Source: JAIVJG01 sp964236735
GTDB taxonomy: Bacteria; Acidobacteriota; Blastocatellia; Pyrinomonadales; Pyrinomonadaceae
Direction of reading: 5' to 3'
Length of the DNA stretch: 64,000 nucleotides
NCBI GenBank assembly: GCA_964236735.1
Contig: CAXSFM010000003.1
Coordinates: 186,001 to 250,000, forward strand
The translations under genes were made by a program, and so were the position numbers. The notes under the pieces are model-generated. The model was not told the origin of the DNA and made no database searches. It saw nothing but the letters and a program-made list of their open reading frames with translations. Shown in pieces: positions 1 to 8,386 of this stretch. Position 1 is the first letter of the stretch. Each line of letters opens with the position of its first letter.

Positions 1-3000
1 GTCGTCGCGTGCAGTTCCAGCGCGCCCGGCGCGTTCTCGGCGATGAGCCGCGCGACGCCTTCGCCGCCGACGAGTTGCAGCACTTGCTGGTTCGCGCTGT
101 TGACCGGCGCGCCTTCCTGCGCCTCACCATTGATGTTTTGATTCGTGCCAGCGTTAGCGTTGTTCGTCACGTCAACGCCGCCCGCTTGCTTGTCTGCTGC
201 AACGATGGGCAACAAACGCCCGCCGGATGTTTCGAGCGCGACGGAAGCGTCAGCCGCAGGATGTCCCCATTGATCGAAGGCGCGCACATGGACGGTGGTG
301 GAATCGCGCCCGCCGGCGGAGAGTTCCGCTTTGTCGGAAACGATTTCCAGACGCTTCGCGGGGCCGCGCCCGTAGGCGATGAGTTCGACGGACTGTCCGG
401 CCACGCCCTCCGGGCTGATGGCCGTGACCTTGACGTGGTTCGGGCCGGGACGAACGTTGAGGCCGACGAAGGTGAACGTCGCCAACTCGTTGCGGTGGTC
501 TATGCGTCGCTCGCCGATCTTCGTGTCTTCGACGCGATGGCCTTCGACTTCGACCGCGACCGTCCAGGCGGCGTTGACGCGCGCCGCGATTTCCAGAGCC
601 GCGCCGCCCACGACCGCATTTTCCTGTAGCGGCGACAGCACGCGCACCGCGCCCGGCGCGACGGGTTCGAGCGCGACGTTCGATGCCATCTCGTATGTGC
701 CCGACGCGAGCGGCGCGGCGGCAGCGTTGCTCGTCGCGTTGGCAGAGTTAGTTTTCGCCGTCGTCGCATTCGACTTCGGACGCGCTTCATCGCCGCGCGC
801 GGCTTCCGCCGTCAGGTTCGTGTCGGAGACTACTTGCTCCGTCGAAAATTGCGGCGACGTTTGATGCTGTGCATCCGCGCTGCTCGATGTCGGCGTCTGG
901 CCTGTCGTCTTCGCGGAATCGTTTTGCGAAGCGTTGCCGCTCGCCGTCGCCGCGACATGGCTTACACCGCCGGTCGAGCGCAGCAGGAAGTTTTGACGGA
1001 AGAGCGCGCCGCCGCCGAGTGGCGAGCGTAAAAGTCGCGTCCAGCTTTCGGTGTCGCGCGTGCCGCCTTCGGCGAGCGCGTAGCCTGCGGGCAAGGTGAC
1101 GGGATCGAGCGAGATGACCTGCGCGCCTTCGTTGACGGCGGGGAAAGTGTAGAGACCCGCCGAGTCGGTCAGAACCGACTGGCCGTTGTTGAGATAGACG
1201 CGCACTCCTGACAAGCCGCGCTCGCCTTTGTCGAACTGGTTGTTGGCGTTCGCGTCGTCGAAGACTCGTCCGAGAATAATCTGCTGCGAAGAGAAGACGC
1301 CGCGACGGATACGGACGGTGGCGCGCGCCGCCGGTGCGTTCAAAGTTTCGCCGGACGCGAGCGTGCCCGACGCCGTCGCCGAGTTGACCTGATCACCTTC
1401 GCGCGCGTTCGCGCCAACTCGCACGCGATAGACAAGCGTCACGCGCGCGCCCGCCGCGATGCGTCCCACGCGGAAAATCAATTCGTTGGCGACTGCCGTC
1501 TTCTCCGGCTCGATGTTGCGCGGGGCGTCGGGCGGCGATTCGATGCGCGCCGTGCCTTCGGCGTAATGGAATGATTCGGGCAACACGTCGCGGACGATGG
1601 CGTCGTTGATCTCGGCGGCGGTCGCATTGTGAACTTCGACGTGGTAGGAGAGCACGTCGCCGATTTCCGCCGCCGGATGGTCAACATTCTTCGTCACTTC
1701 GAGCGCGGAGTTCTCGAACATCGGGACGTTTAAGGCGAAGGCCGCGAGGTGTTGAATCTCGACGGCGTTTTCCGTCAACTCGAAACTTCCGGCTTGCGCG
1801 ATGGGCTGACCGTCGAGCGCGCGCACGTTCAAGTTGAACAATCCGTTCGCGGCGGGCGTGACCGTCACTTCAATCATGCGCGCGCGATAGCCCTGCGCCG
1901 TGACGTTGAGGACGTAGCGCGTGGCTTGCCCGACCGCGCCGAGTTGCGCGGGCGTGAGCACGAAGCTCCAATGCCCTTGCCCGTCGGTGATGAATGGATT
2001 GACGTTGCCATCGTTGGGCGCGGAGCCTGCGCCGTTGAGCGGAAGAAGTGATCCTGCGCCCGTGTCCTGCAAGAGCGCGACGCGCGCGCCGTGTATCGCC
2101 GCGCTCGCTCCGCCGCGTCCCTCGAAGACGAGGCCGTAAGGGTTGACGACGGCTGCGGCGTCGGAGCTATTGATGGCGGGCGCGTTGTCGGCAGAGATCG
2201 CGGCGGTGTTGACGATGCCCTGACCGGGCGCGACGTTCGACTTGATGCGCGCTTGAAAAGAGACGCTCACGAGTTCGTCTATCGCGACCTGCTCAAGACG
2301 CACCGCGAGACGGCGATTGCCGTAGCTGCCTTCGTCGTTGTCGTCAGCATCGGTCAGCGTGCGCGCGTTCGGCGTGCCGAGTTTCAACGTGCCCGTGATG
2401 TATTCGAGTCCGTCGGGCAGATCGTCGTTGACGCGCACATTCTTCGCCGTCACGTCGCCGTGATTGCGGAAAGAGATGGTGTAGTTGAGCGTCTGTCCCG
2501 GCGCAGAGGTGATGCGCTCGCGCTCTTCGACGAGCTTGATCGGCGGCAGTCGCGCGTCGTTCGGCGAGCTGAGATGCGCGCCGCTGCCGATGGTGTTGAT
2601 GATCGTGCCCGTGTCCTCAGCGCCGCCGCCGATGGCGTCCGTGATGTTCGAGCGCGCCGTGATGCCGATATTGAGACGCGCGCCGACTGCGCTCGCGTTC
2701 GTGTCCACCTGTGCGAGCACACCGATGCACTGGCCGCGTGCGAGGCGTGGACTCATCGTTTCATTGAGCGTGATGGCGTGGTCGCCGTCGTTGAGCGTGC
2801 CGCTCGCGTCCGCGTCGAACGAGAGCGCGAAGATGTTGGCGGGAGCCGAGACGCTGGCGGCGTTGATGGTGTAGAAGTCGGGGATGTTCCCGGCGTTGCA
2901 GACGCGGAAGAGTCGCGTGATGCGCTCATTGGGCGAGACGGTGGCGGAAGGCTCGGTTTCGTCGGGCGTGACGACGAGCGCGGCGATGGAGCGCACCGTG

Positions 3001-3203
3001 ACGGAGACGGTCGGCGAGACGGTGGCGAAGCCCATGCCTTCGGGATCGAGGTAAGTGGCTTCGGCGCGGTTGGAAATGACTGTGCCCGCCTCCGTCGTCT
3101 CCCCATCCGCGACGACCAGTCGCGTGCTTCCGTTCGCCAGCAACGTGGCGAGCAGCACGACCAATGTCGCAGAGAGGATTCTTCGGAGACGGGCGTTAGT
3201 CAT
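1..3203 (-). CDS. Large exported DUF11/SdrD-like surface protein (3' end outside window)
   Basis: The reading frame stays open from an ATG at 3203 to the window edge, so at least 1067 residues are present and the C-terminus is missing. Residues 1-27 form a signal peptide (MTNARLRR then a hydrophobic run). Two DUF11-type beta-sandwich repeats are visible at about 220-290 and 498-560, then an SdrD-B-like Ca-binding module (GRVFDDANANNQFDKGERG) near 641-700. An invasin-like Ig module starts near 948. Such proteins are exported and usually act in the envelope or matrix; no catalytic motif is visible. It lies downstream of two other DUF11-type genes on the same strand, separated from the nearest by a palindrome. 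Confidence 0.85.
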   Translation of the reverse strand, partial: MTNARLRRILSATLVVLLATLLANGSTRLVVADGETTEAGTVISNRAEATYLDPEGMGFATVSPTVSVTVRSIAALVVTPDETEPSATVSPNERITRLFRVCNAGNIPDFYTINAASVSAPANIFALSFDADASGTLNDGDHAITLNETMSPRLARGQCIGVLAQVDTNASAVGARLNIGITARSNITDAIGGGAEDTGTIINTIGSGAHLSSPNDARLPPIKLVEERERITSAPGQTLNYTISFRNHGDVTAKNVRVNDDLPDGLEYITGTLKLGTPNARTLTDADDNDEGSYGNRRLAVRLEQVAIDELVSVSFQARIKSNVAPGQGIVNTAAISADNAPAINSSDAAAVVNPYGLVFEGRGGASAAIHGARVALLQDTGAGSLLPLNGAGSAPNDGNVNPFITDGQGHWSFVLTPAQLGAVGQATRYVLNVTAQGYRARMIEVTVTPAANGLFNLNVRALDGQPIAQAGSFELTENAVEIQHLAAFALNVPMFENSALEVTKNVDHPAAEIGDVLSYHVEVHNATAAEINDAIVRDVLPESFHYAEGTARIESPPDAPRNIEPEKTAVANELIFRVGRIAAGARVTLVYRVRVGANAREGDQVNSATASGTLASGETLNAPAARATVRIRRGVFSSQQIILGRVFDDANANNQFDKGERGLSGVRVYLNNGQSVLTDSAGLYTFPAVNEGAQVISLDPVTLPAGYALAEGGTRDTESWTRLLRSPLGGGALFRQNFLLRSTGGVSHVAATASGNASQNDSAKTTGQTPTSSSADAQHQTSPQFSTEQVVSDTNLTAEAARGDEARPKSNATTAKTNSANATSNAAAAPLASGTYEMASNVALEPVAPGAVRVLSPLQENAVVGGAALEIAARVNAAWTVAVEVEGHRVEDTKIGERRIDHRNELATFTFVGLNVRPGPNHVKVTAISPEGVAGQSVELIAYGRGPAKRLEIVSDKAELSAGGRDSTTVHVRAFDQWGHPAADASVALETSGGRLLPIVAADKQAGGVDVTNNANAGTNQNINGEAQEGAPVNSANQQVLQLVGGEGVARLIAENAPGALELHAT

Positions 3204-3324
3204 TTGGAGAAGACCCGGTAGCAGTGGTTAGTGGTTAGTGGTTAGTGGTCAGTGAGTAGTGGCCGGTGACTAGCGGTCAGAGGTTTTAACTAACCACTGA
3301 CCGCTAGTCACCGGCCACTGCGTT

Positions 3325-5487
3325 TTAGTTGATGCGACGGCGGAACTTGAAGTTCCCCGACGCGCCTGCCGGGAGGCTGGTCACGGTGTCCTTGAGGAAG
3401 GTCGTCGTGGCCGTGACCGCACCGCTCGTTGTGCCGTCGGTGATCGTGCCGGCGGTGCCGGTGGTGTTCACATCCGACGGAGCGGGCGCGATGACCTGTG
3501 TGGTGTTCGCCGCCCAGTTGTTCGGAGCCGCCGCGCCGTCTTCACTGATGACGACGTTGGAGGCCGTTAACGTCACGTTGTTGCTGCCGCCCGAAGACGA
3601 GATGTTCGAGTACGCGATGTTGTACTCAATCGCCGCGCCGGGAACCGGGTCGGTCGCCGCACCGACGCCCGTGCCATTGATGATCGTGAACGACTTGCTG
3701 AGGCTCAGGAAGCCCGTGTAGAGACGATCAATGGTGTCGTTCGTGCTCGTGTTGGTGTTGGCCGAGCGAGCGCGGATGACGGTCGCGAAGCCCGTCAAAA
3801 TCGCCTGTGCAGTGGGAGCCGTGACGCGCACGGTGATGTTCGCCTGGCTGTTGAAGTTGATCGCCAGCGTCGTGCTGCCGCCACCCGAAACGGTGACAAA
3901 GGTCGTGCCGCCGTCGGTGCTGATCTGGACGGTGAAGCCTGCGGGCACGGTCGGCGCGGTGAGCGTGAACGTGTCGTTGGCGTTACCGCTGTTGCGGACG
4001 GTGTTGACGAAATCGACCGTGCTCGCGGCGACGGTGACTCCGCCGGGCGCGACGCCGACGATGGCGGCGGCTGCAACAGTCTTATTCGTGTAGTCGTCGT
4101 TGTTATCGGTCGGGCCGACTGCGCCGGGCTGGCCTGAGGGGCCGAGCAGGACTGCGCCACTCTGTTGGAGCGGAGTCAGAATCGGCGTACCGCTGACGCC
4201 GGGGTTCGGCTGCGGGTTGATGCCGAGCGCGTTGCCGTCGCCCTGTCCGGTGATCTGCGCGCCGACAGACTGGCCGTCAGACTGGTCTGTGATGCGCGTG
4301 CCGACGGTGTTGTCTGCGAAGCCGTCAACCATTTCTTTGATGGGCGTCGTGGCGTCGGTGGTCGTGACCGTGACCGTGAAGGGAATGGTCGCGCCGCACG
4401 TCGCGGCGACGAGCGAGTTGCCGACCTTGAAAGCGATACGACGGACGGTCGTCAAGTCTGCGGGCGCGGTCGTGCTCCATGTCGCGGCGGGTTGCAGGGT
4501 GACGGGCGGCGGCCCAAGCGGGCTGGTCGTCGTCAGCGCGTCCGTCGAGTAGAGCGTCTGGAGAGAGCCGGCGAAAGTCTGGCCGGACTTGAGCACGGTG
4601 CCGACCGGAATCGGCGCGACGATGAAGACGCCGCTCTGGCCGCCGAGCGTGACGGCGGTGGCATCGCGGTTGCCGACGTTGCAAAGCTGCGTCGTGTAAG
4701 CGATGTCTGCGCCGAGCGCGATGGGGCCGGCGGGCGCGGAGAGTTTCACTTGCAACTGCGCGTCGTTCTGCACGGTCGCGCTGATGGTGCCCTGCGCTTC
4801 GCGGAAACCGTTGACGGCGACGGTCGCCGAAGAGGTTCGCACGTCACGCGCGGAGAAGGGATTGCCGGCAGTGCCGACGGGAACGTCGTCGTAGCCGGGC
4901 GCGACTGCGCCGGGCGCGGACTGCGAGTCGCCGAGCGTGACCGTGATGGTCTGCGCCGGAAGCGCGCCGGCGTTGACGCTGACTTCGACGAGAACGCGGA
5001 AGTTCGCGCCGGCGGCGACGGCCTGATCAACGTTGCTGCCGCCGAGGATGTTTGTGTCGCCCGCGTCAATCGTGTTCGGCGTCGTGCCGTTATCAACCAC
5101 GGCGCGCGTCATCGTGCCGGGGCCGGAGACGAGGATGCTGCCGCCGCTCGCGAGGAAGCGCACGGTGTTGGCGAAGTTGCCGGTGTTGCTGACGGTGAAG
5201 TTAAAAAGCTGTCCGGTGACGCCGGGCACCACCGTCGGGTTCGTGCCGCCGTCAGGCGTGATGACGAGACCGGCGACGTTCGAGACGACGACCGTCACCG
5301 TGTTCGAGATCGTCGTGTAGGTGTTCGTGCCGTCCGAGTAAGAGGCCGAAGCGCGGTTCTGTATTGAAGTGCCGCCGGCAGTCTGCGCCAGCGCGCCGGG
5401 CACGAGGACGCAGCAGACCGCCGCCGTGAGCAGCAGCGTGCGCGCGAGCGTGCGGAGCGTAGTGGTGAAAGTTCTGGTGTTCATCAT
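3325..5487 (-). CDS. Exported DUF11-repeat protein, 720 aa
   Basis: The product begins with a signal peptide ending near PGALA-Q (about residue 35). It consists of Thr/Val/Gly-rich beta-sandwich repeats: NRASASYSDGTNTY near the N-terminus, several segments beginning with a Val-rich strand followed by NSGNANDTFTLT-type text, and a final DUF11-like unit containing IEYNIAYSNISSSG. It ends in the basic tail FKFRRRIN. These folds are typical of surface or secreted scaffolds; ligand and role cannot be told. It is flanked by the 174-residue DUF11-like gene upstream and the much larger DUF11 gene downstream, so the three probably form one envelope cluster. The stop codon lies at the edge of a long palindrome. 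Confidence 0.85.
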   Translation of the reverse strand: MMNTRTFTTTLRTLARTLLLTAAVCCVLVPGALAQTAGGTSIQNRASASYSDGTNTYTTISNTVTVVVSNVAGLVITPDGGTNPTVVPGVTGQLFNFTVSNTGNFANTVRFLASGGSILVSGPGTMTRAVVDNGTTPNTIDAGDTNILGGSNVDQAVAAGANFRVLVEVSVNAGALPAQTITVTLGDSQSAPGAVAPGYDDVPVGTAGNPFSARDVRTSSATVAVNGFREAQGTISATVQNDAQLQVKLSAPAGPIALGADIAYTTQLCNVGNRDATAVTLGGQSGVFIVAPIPVGTVLKSGQTFAGSLQTLYSTDALTTTSPLGPPPVTLQPAATWSTTAPADLTTVRRIAFKVGNSLVAATCGATIPFTVTVTTTDATTPIKEMVDGFADNTVGTRITDQSDGQSVGAQITGQGDGNALGINPQPNPGVSGTPILTPLQQSGAVLLGPSGQPGAVGPTDNNDDYTNKTVAAAAIVGVAPGGVTVAASTVDFVNTVRNSGNANDTFTLTAPTVPAGFTVQISTDGGTTFVTVSGGGSTTLAINFNSQANITVRVTAPTAQAILTGFATVIRARSANTNTSTNDTIDRLYTGFLSLSKSFTIINGTGVGAATDPVPGAAIEYNIAYSNISSSGGSNNVTLTASNVVISEDGAAAPNNWAANTTQVIAPAPSDVNTTGTAGTITDGTTSGAVTATTTFLKDTVTSLPAGASGNFKFRRRIN

Positions 5488-5601
5488 TTTTCCTCAACTG
5501 GAGTGGTTGGTGGCGGGCGGCGGTCTTGGCGGGAGGCTGCACGAAGTAGCAGGCGCTCTGGTTCAGAAATCCGACAGAAGAAACCGCGCTTGAACGCTCG
5601 T

Positions 5602-6126
5602 TTATTTAACGCGCACTTTGTATGAAGCGGAGAGCTTGCCGCCGGCGGCCAAAGCGTCCGACCATTCGTAGCGCACTTCGGTGTACATCGAGACGGGGGC
5701 AGCCACTTGTTTGACGCTGCCGTCCGCTTGCTTCTCTTCAACGATGGGCTGCGTCGAGTAATTCTTGCCGCCATCAATCGAATAGGTCACGGACGAGCCG
5801 TTCTCGGCGACCGCGCTGCCCGCGACGTACTGCGTGCCCGCAGGGATGTGCCCGACGGTTTTGTAGTCACGCGCGGAGGCCGTGCCTTCGTTGAGCGAAG
5901 TGATGTTCCACTGCAACAGCTCGCCCGGCTGGACGGCTGCGACTTTATCGAGACTGAGCGATTCGCCCGCGCGCTCGACCGCGCCGGACAACAACACTTT
6001 CACTTCCGGTCGCCCGTGCTCTGCGGGCGCGAACTGTCTCTGCGCGAAGACGGCCACACCGCCCGCCATGCAGATGCACAGCGCGAGCAGCGGGAAGAGG
6101 CCGAGTTTTTTCTTCAAGTTGGTCAT
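5602..6126 (-). CDS. Small exported single-domain DUF11-like protein, 174 aa
   Basis: An N-terminal signal peptide (MTNLKKKLGLFPLLALCICM, cleavage near VFAQ) precedes one beta-sandwich. The strand order and the wording PGELLQWNITSLNEG, IPAGTQYVAGS and YSIDGGKNYS match the DUF11 conserved-repeat family, as in the two larger downstream genes. The protein could be a subunit or cap of the same surface structure, but nothing in the sequence proves this. The start has an AAGGAGA-type ribosome site a few bases upstream. No enzymatic motif is present. Confidence 0.8.
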   Translation of the reverse strand: MTNLKKKLGLFPLLALCICMAGGVAVFAQRQFAPAEHGRPEVKVLLSGAVERAGESLSLDKVAAVQPGELLQWNITSLNEGTASARDYKTVGHIPAGTQYVAGSAVAENGSSVTYSIDGGKNYSTQPIVEEKQADGSVKQVAAPVSMYTEVRYEWSDALAAGGKLSASYKVRVK

Positions 6127-6229
6127 GATCTTCTCCTTAGATTTCTCTGTCGGTTTCGGCGAGTGGTGCGGAGTTAAGTGAAGCGCGGCGGGTCAAAGTT
6201 GCGCTTCAACGTCTCGCGTGGCTGGCCTC

Positions 6230-6607
6230 TCAAGAGGCGGTGATCGTCTCCCGCTCCTGGATGGCGCAGGCGACGGCGTACATAAAATCTTTGAGGCGGA
6301 CGGGGCGTGGCAGGACGGCGGCGAGACGAGCTTTCGTCGCGGCGCTCATAATTTCGGACGGGCGGTCGTGCATGGCGATGACGGCGGTGTGCGGCGCGAT
6401 CTCGCGCAACACTTCGACCGCGCCGGAGCGACCGAAGCCGGCCATGTCGAGGCCGACGGCGATTAAATCAAAGTGCCCTTCAGCCGCCGCGCGCAAGACA
6501 TCCATCGTGTGACGACACGTTTCGGCATCATGTCCTGCGGCCACCAAAGCAGCCACGAGTTCATCGGCCATCTCTTTGTCGTCATCGCAAATCATCACGC
6601 GCGCCAT
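6230..6607 (-). CDS. Degenerate (pseudo) receiver-domain protein, 125 aa
   Basis: The protein is one CheY-like fold: an acidic cluster at D8-D10, the strand DLIAVGLDM around 47-55, and a C-terminal LPRPVRLKDF. The position that normally holds the phosphoacceptor Asp is Gly52 (an Asp lies two residues later), the usual Thr/Ser is His in IAMHD, and the usual Lys of the KP motif is Arg. It therefore probably does not take phosphate by the standard mechanism. It sits between the NtrC-type regulator and the DUF11 cluster and may tie the two together as a phosphorylation-independent binding module. That link is inference. Confidence 0.75.
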   Translation of the reverse strand: MARVMICDDDKEMADELVAALVAAGHDAETCRHTMDVLRAAAEGHFDLIAVGLDMAGFGRSGAVEVLREIAPHTAVIAMHDRPSEIMSAATKARLAAVLPRPVRLKDFMYAVACAIQERETITAS

Positions 6608-6877
6608 GTGGAAGTTCCTTTGCTCCGGGCTTATTTTCGACGTGCCGGCAGCGGTCTCCGGCGCGAATCCCTTTACAAGGCTCGTGCCGCGATGAAATGA
6701 GCGCGCGGGGAAAGCGTTTAACTCATAGGCTGTAAAGCAATTGAACTTGGAAGGGGCGTTTGAGGAAGAAAGCTTGAACGGAAGGAGTCTGACAGTGTGG
6801 ACTGAAGTTTTGTCAGGGTCTCTGACTTTTTGTCAGGCTGAAGTGTGAGGCAGGGATAATGTCGTAGCGTTCTGATT

Positions 6878-8254
6878 TCAGGATTCGTACTCGCGTATCT
6901 TGCGATAGAGCGTGCGCGCGGAGATGCCGAGGACAGCGGCGGCGCGGTCTCGATTACCATTCGTCTCTTCGAGCACGCGGAGGATGTGCCCGCGCTCCAA
7001 CTCTCCGAGCGTGATGGGCGCGGCGTTCACCGCCGCACCTCCCTGCTGCGCGCCCGACGCAATGCCTGCGTGCGAGATGTTCGGCAACAGTTCGCCGGCC
7101 TCAAGCATGTCGTGCGTTGAGAGTGCGATGGCGCGCTCCAATGTGTTGCGTAGCTCGCGGACGTTGCCCGGCCAACTGTAAGTTTCGAGACGTTGGCGCG
7201 CTTCGTCCGTCAGGTTAAGCGACGGACGCTCGAAGCGCTCGCGGTAGAGGATAAGAAAATGTTCGATGAGCGCGGGGATGTCTTCGCGTCGCTCGCGCAG
7301 AGGCGGCACATGCAGCGAGATGACGTTGAGACGATAGAAGAGGTCTGCGCGAAAGCGTCCGGCGGCGACATCGTCAGCGAGGTTGCGATTGGTGGCGGCG
7401 ATGACGCGCACGTCCGCCGTGCTGTCGCGCGTTGAGCCGACGCGACGAAAGCGTCCCTGTTCGAGAAAGTGCAGGAGCTTGACCTGCGTGGCGAGCGGCG
7501 TCTCGCCGACTTCGTCGAGGAAGAGCGTCGAAGAATCTGCGGCTTCGATCAGTCCGCGCTTCGTCGAAGTCGCGCCGGTGAACGCGCCGCGCTCGTGCCC
7601 GAAAAATTCCGACTCGAAGAGAGCTTCCGGCAGTGCGCCGCAGTTGACCGTCATCATCGGTGAATCTTTGCGCGCGCTGCGTGCGTGGATGAAACGCGCG
7701 AGCACGTCCTTGCCCGTGCCCGACTCTCCCGTAATCACGACGGTCGAATCCGAGCGCGCGGCGCTCTCGGCCAGCGCGACGAGTCCTTCCATCGCCTTGC
7801 TGTAATAGATGAGCGCGGTGGCCGCATCCTCCGAAGCCGGCGAGCGCACGGCGTCACGCAGAGAAGCGTTCTGTCGCACGAGCCTGCGCTTCTCGTCGGC
7901 CTTGCGAATGACGGCTTCGATCTCGTCGAGCGTGGAAGGCTTCGTCAGGTAATCGTAAGCGCCGTGGCGCATCGCTTCGATGCCCGTGCCGAGCGAAGTG
8001 TCTGCGGTGAGCATGATGACTTCGGGCGGGTCTTCGAGTTTCCTGATGCGCCGCAGAGCTTCGAGGCCGGACATGCCGGGCATCCGTATGTCGAGCAGCA
8101 TCACATCAAAGTCCGCCTTGCCGAGCGCGTCGAGAGCTTCCTCGCCGGAAGCGGCGGGCGTCGAGTCGAAGCCCATCAAAACGATTTGATCCGACACCAG
8201 ACGGCGCAGCACGGCGTCGTCGTCAACCACCAGCACGCGAATTTTTCTGCTCAT
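6878..8254 (-). CDS. NtrC-family sigma54-dependent response regulator
   Basis: The order is receiver (acidic triad D11-D13, phosphoacceptor D55 in LLDIRMP, K105), an AAA+ sigma54-activator domain with Walker A GESGTGKD at 176-183 and the sigma54-contact loop GAFTGA near 238, and a C-terminal Fis-type helix-turn-helix ending RTLYRKIREYES. At 458 residues it is full length. It activates sigma54 RNA polymerase when phosphorylated. The histidine kinase immediately upstream on the same strand is the likely partner. A strong -24/-12 promoter lies just beyond that kinase, facing the other way, and is the obvious candidate target. Confidence 0.95.
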   Translation of the reverse strand: MSRKIRVLVVDDDAVLRRLVSDQIVLMGFDSTPAASGEEALDALGKADFDVMLLDIRMPGMSGLEALRRIRKLEDPPEVIMLTADTSLGTGIEAMRHGAYDYLTKPSTLDEIEAVIRKADEKRRLVRQNASLRDAVRSPASEDAATALIYYSKAMEGLVALAESAARSDSTVVITGESGTGKDVLARFIHARSARKDSPMMTVNCGALPEALFESEFFGHERGAFTGATSTKRGLIEAADSSTLFLDEVGETPLATQVKLLHFLEQGRFRRVGSTRDSTADVRVIAATNRNLADDVAAGRFRADLFYRLNVISLHVPPLRERREDIPALIEHFLILYRERFERPSLNLTDEARQRLETYSWPGNVRELRNTLERAIALSTHDMLEAGELLPNISHAGIASGAQQGGAAVNAAPITLGELERGHILRVLEETNGNRDRAAAVLGISARTLYRKIREYES

Positions 8255-8386
8255 AAGTTCGGCGACAGTTCAGGCGAAGAAGCGGCATGGGATAGCAATG
8301 GCAGAGACTAACGAGGTCGAAGCTCAAAACGGGTCGGGGCTGCATCTTAACACACGTTTGCCCGTCTCTCGTCACGAACGTTTCTT

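Noticed and set aside
2091..3221. A 376-codon plus-strand frame opposite the large DUF11 gene
   Set aside because: It is Arg/Asp-rich shadow coding typical of high-GC DNA. The minus-strand frame has a signal peptide and DUF11 domains.
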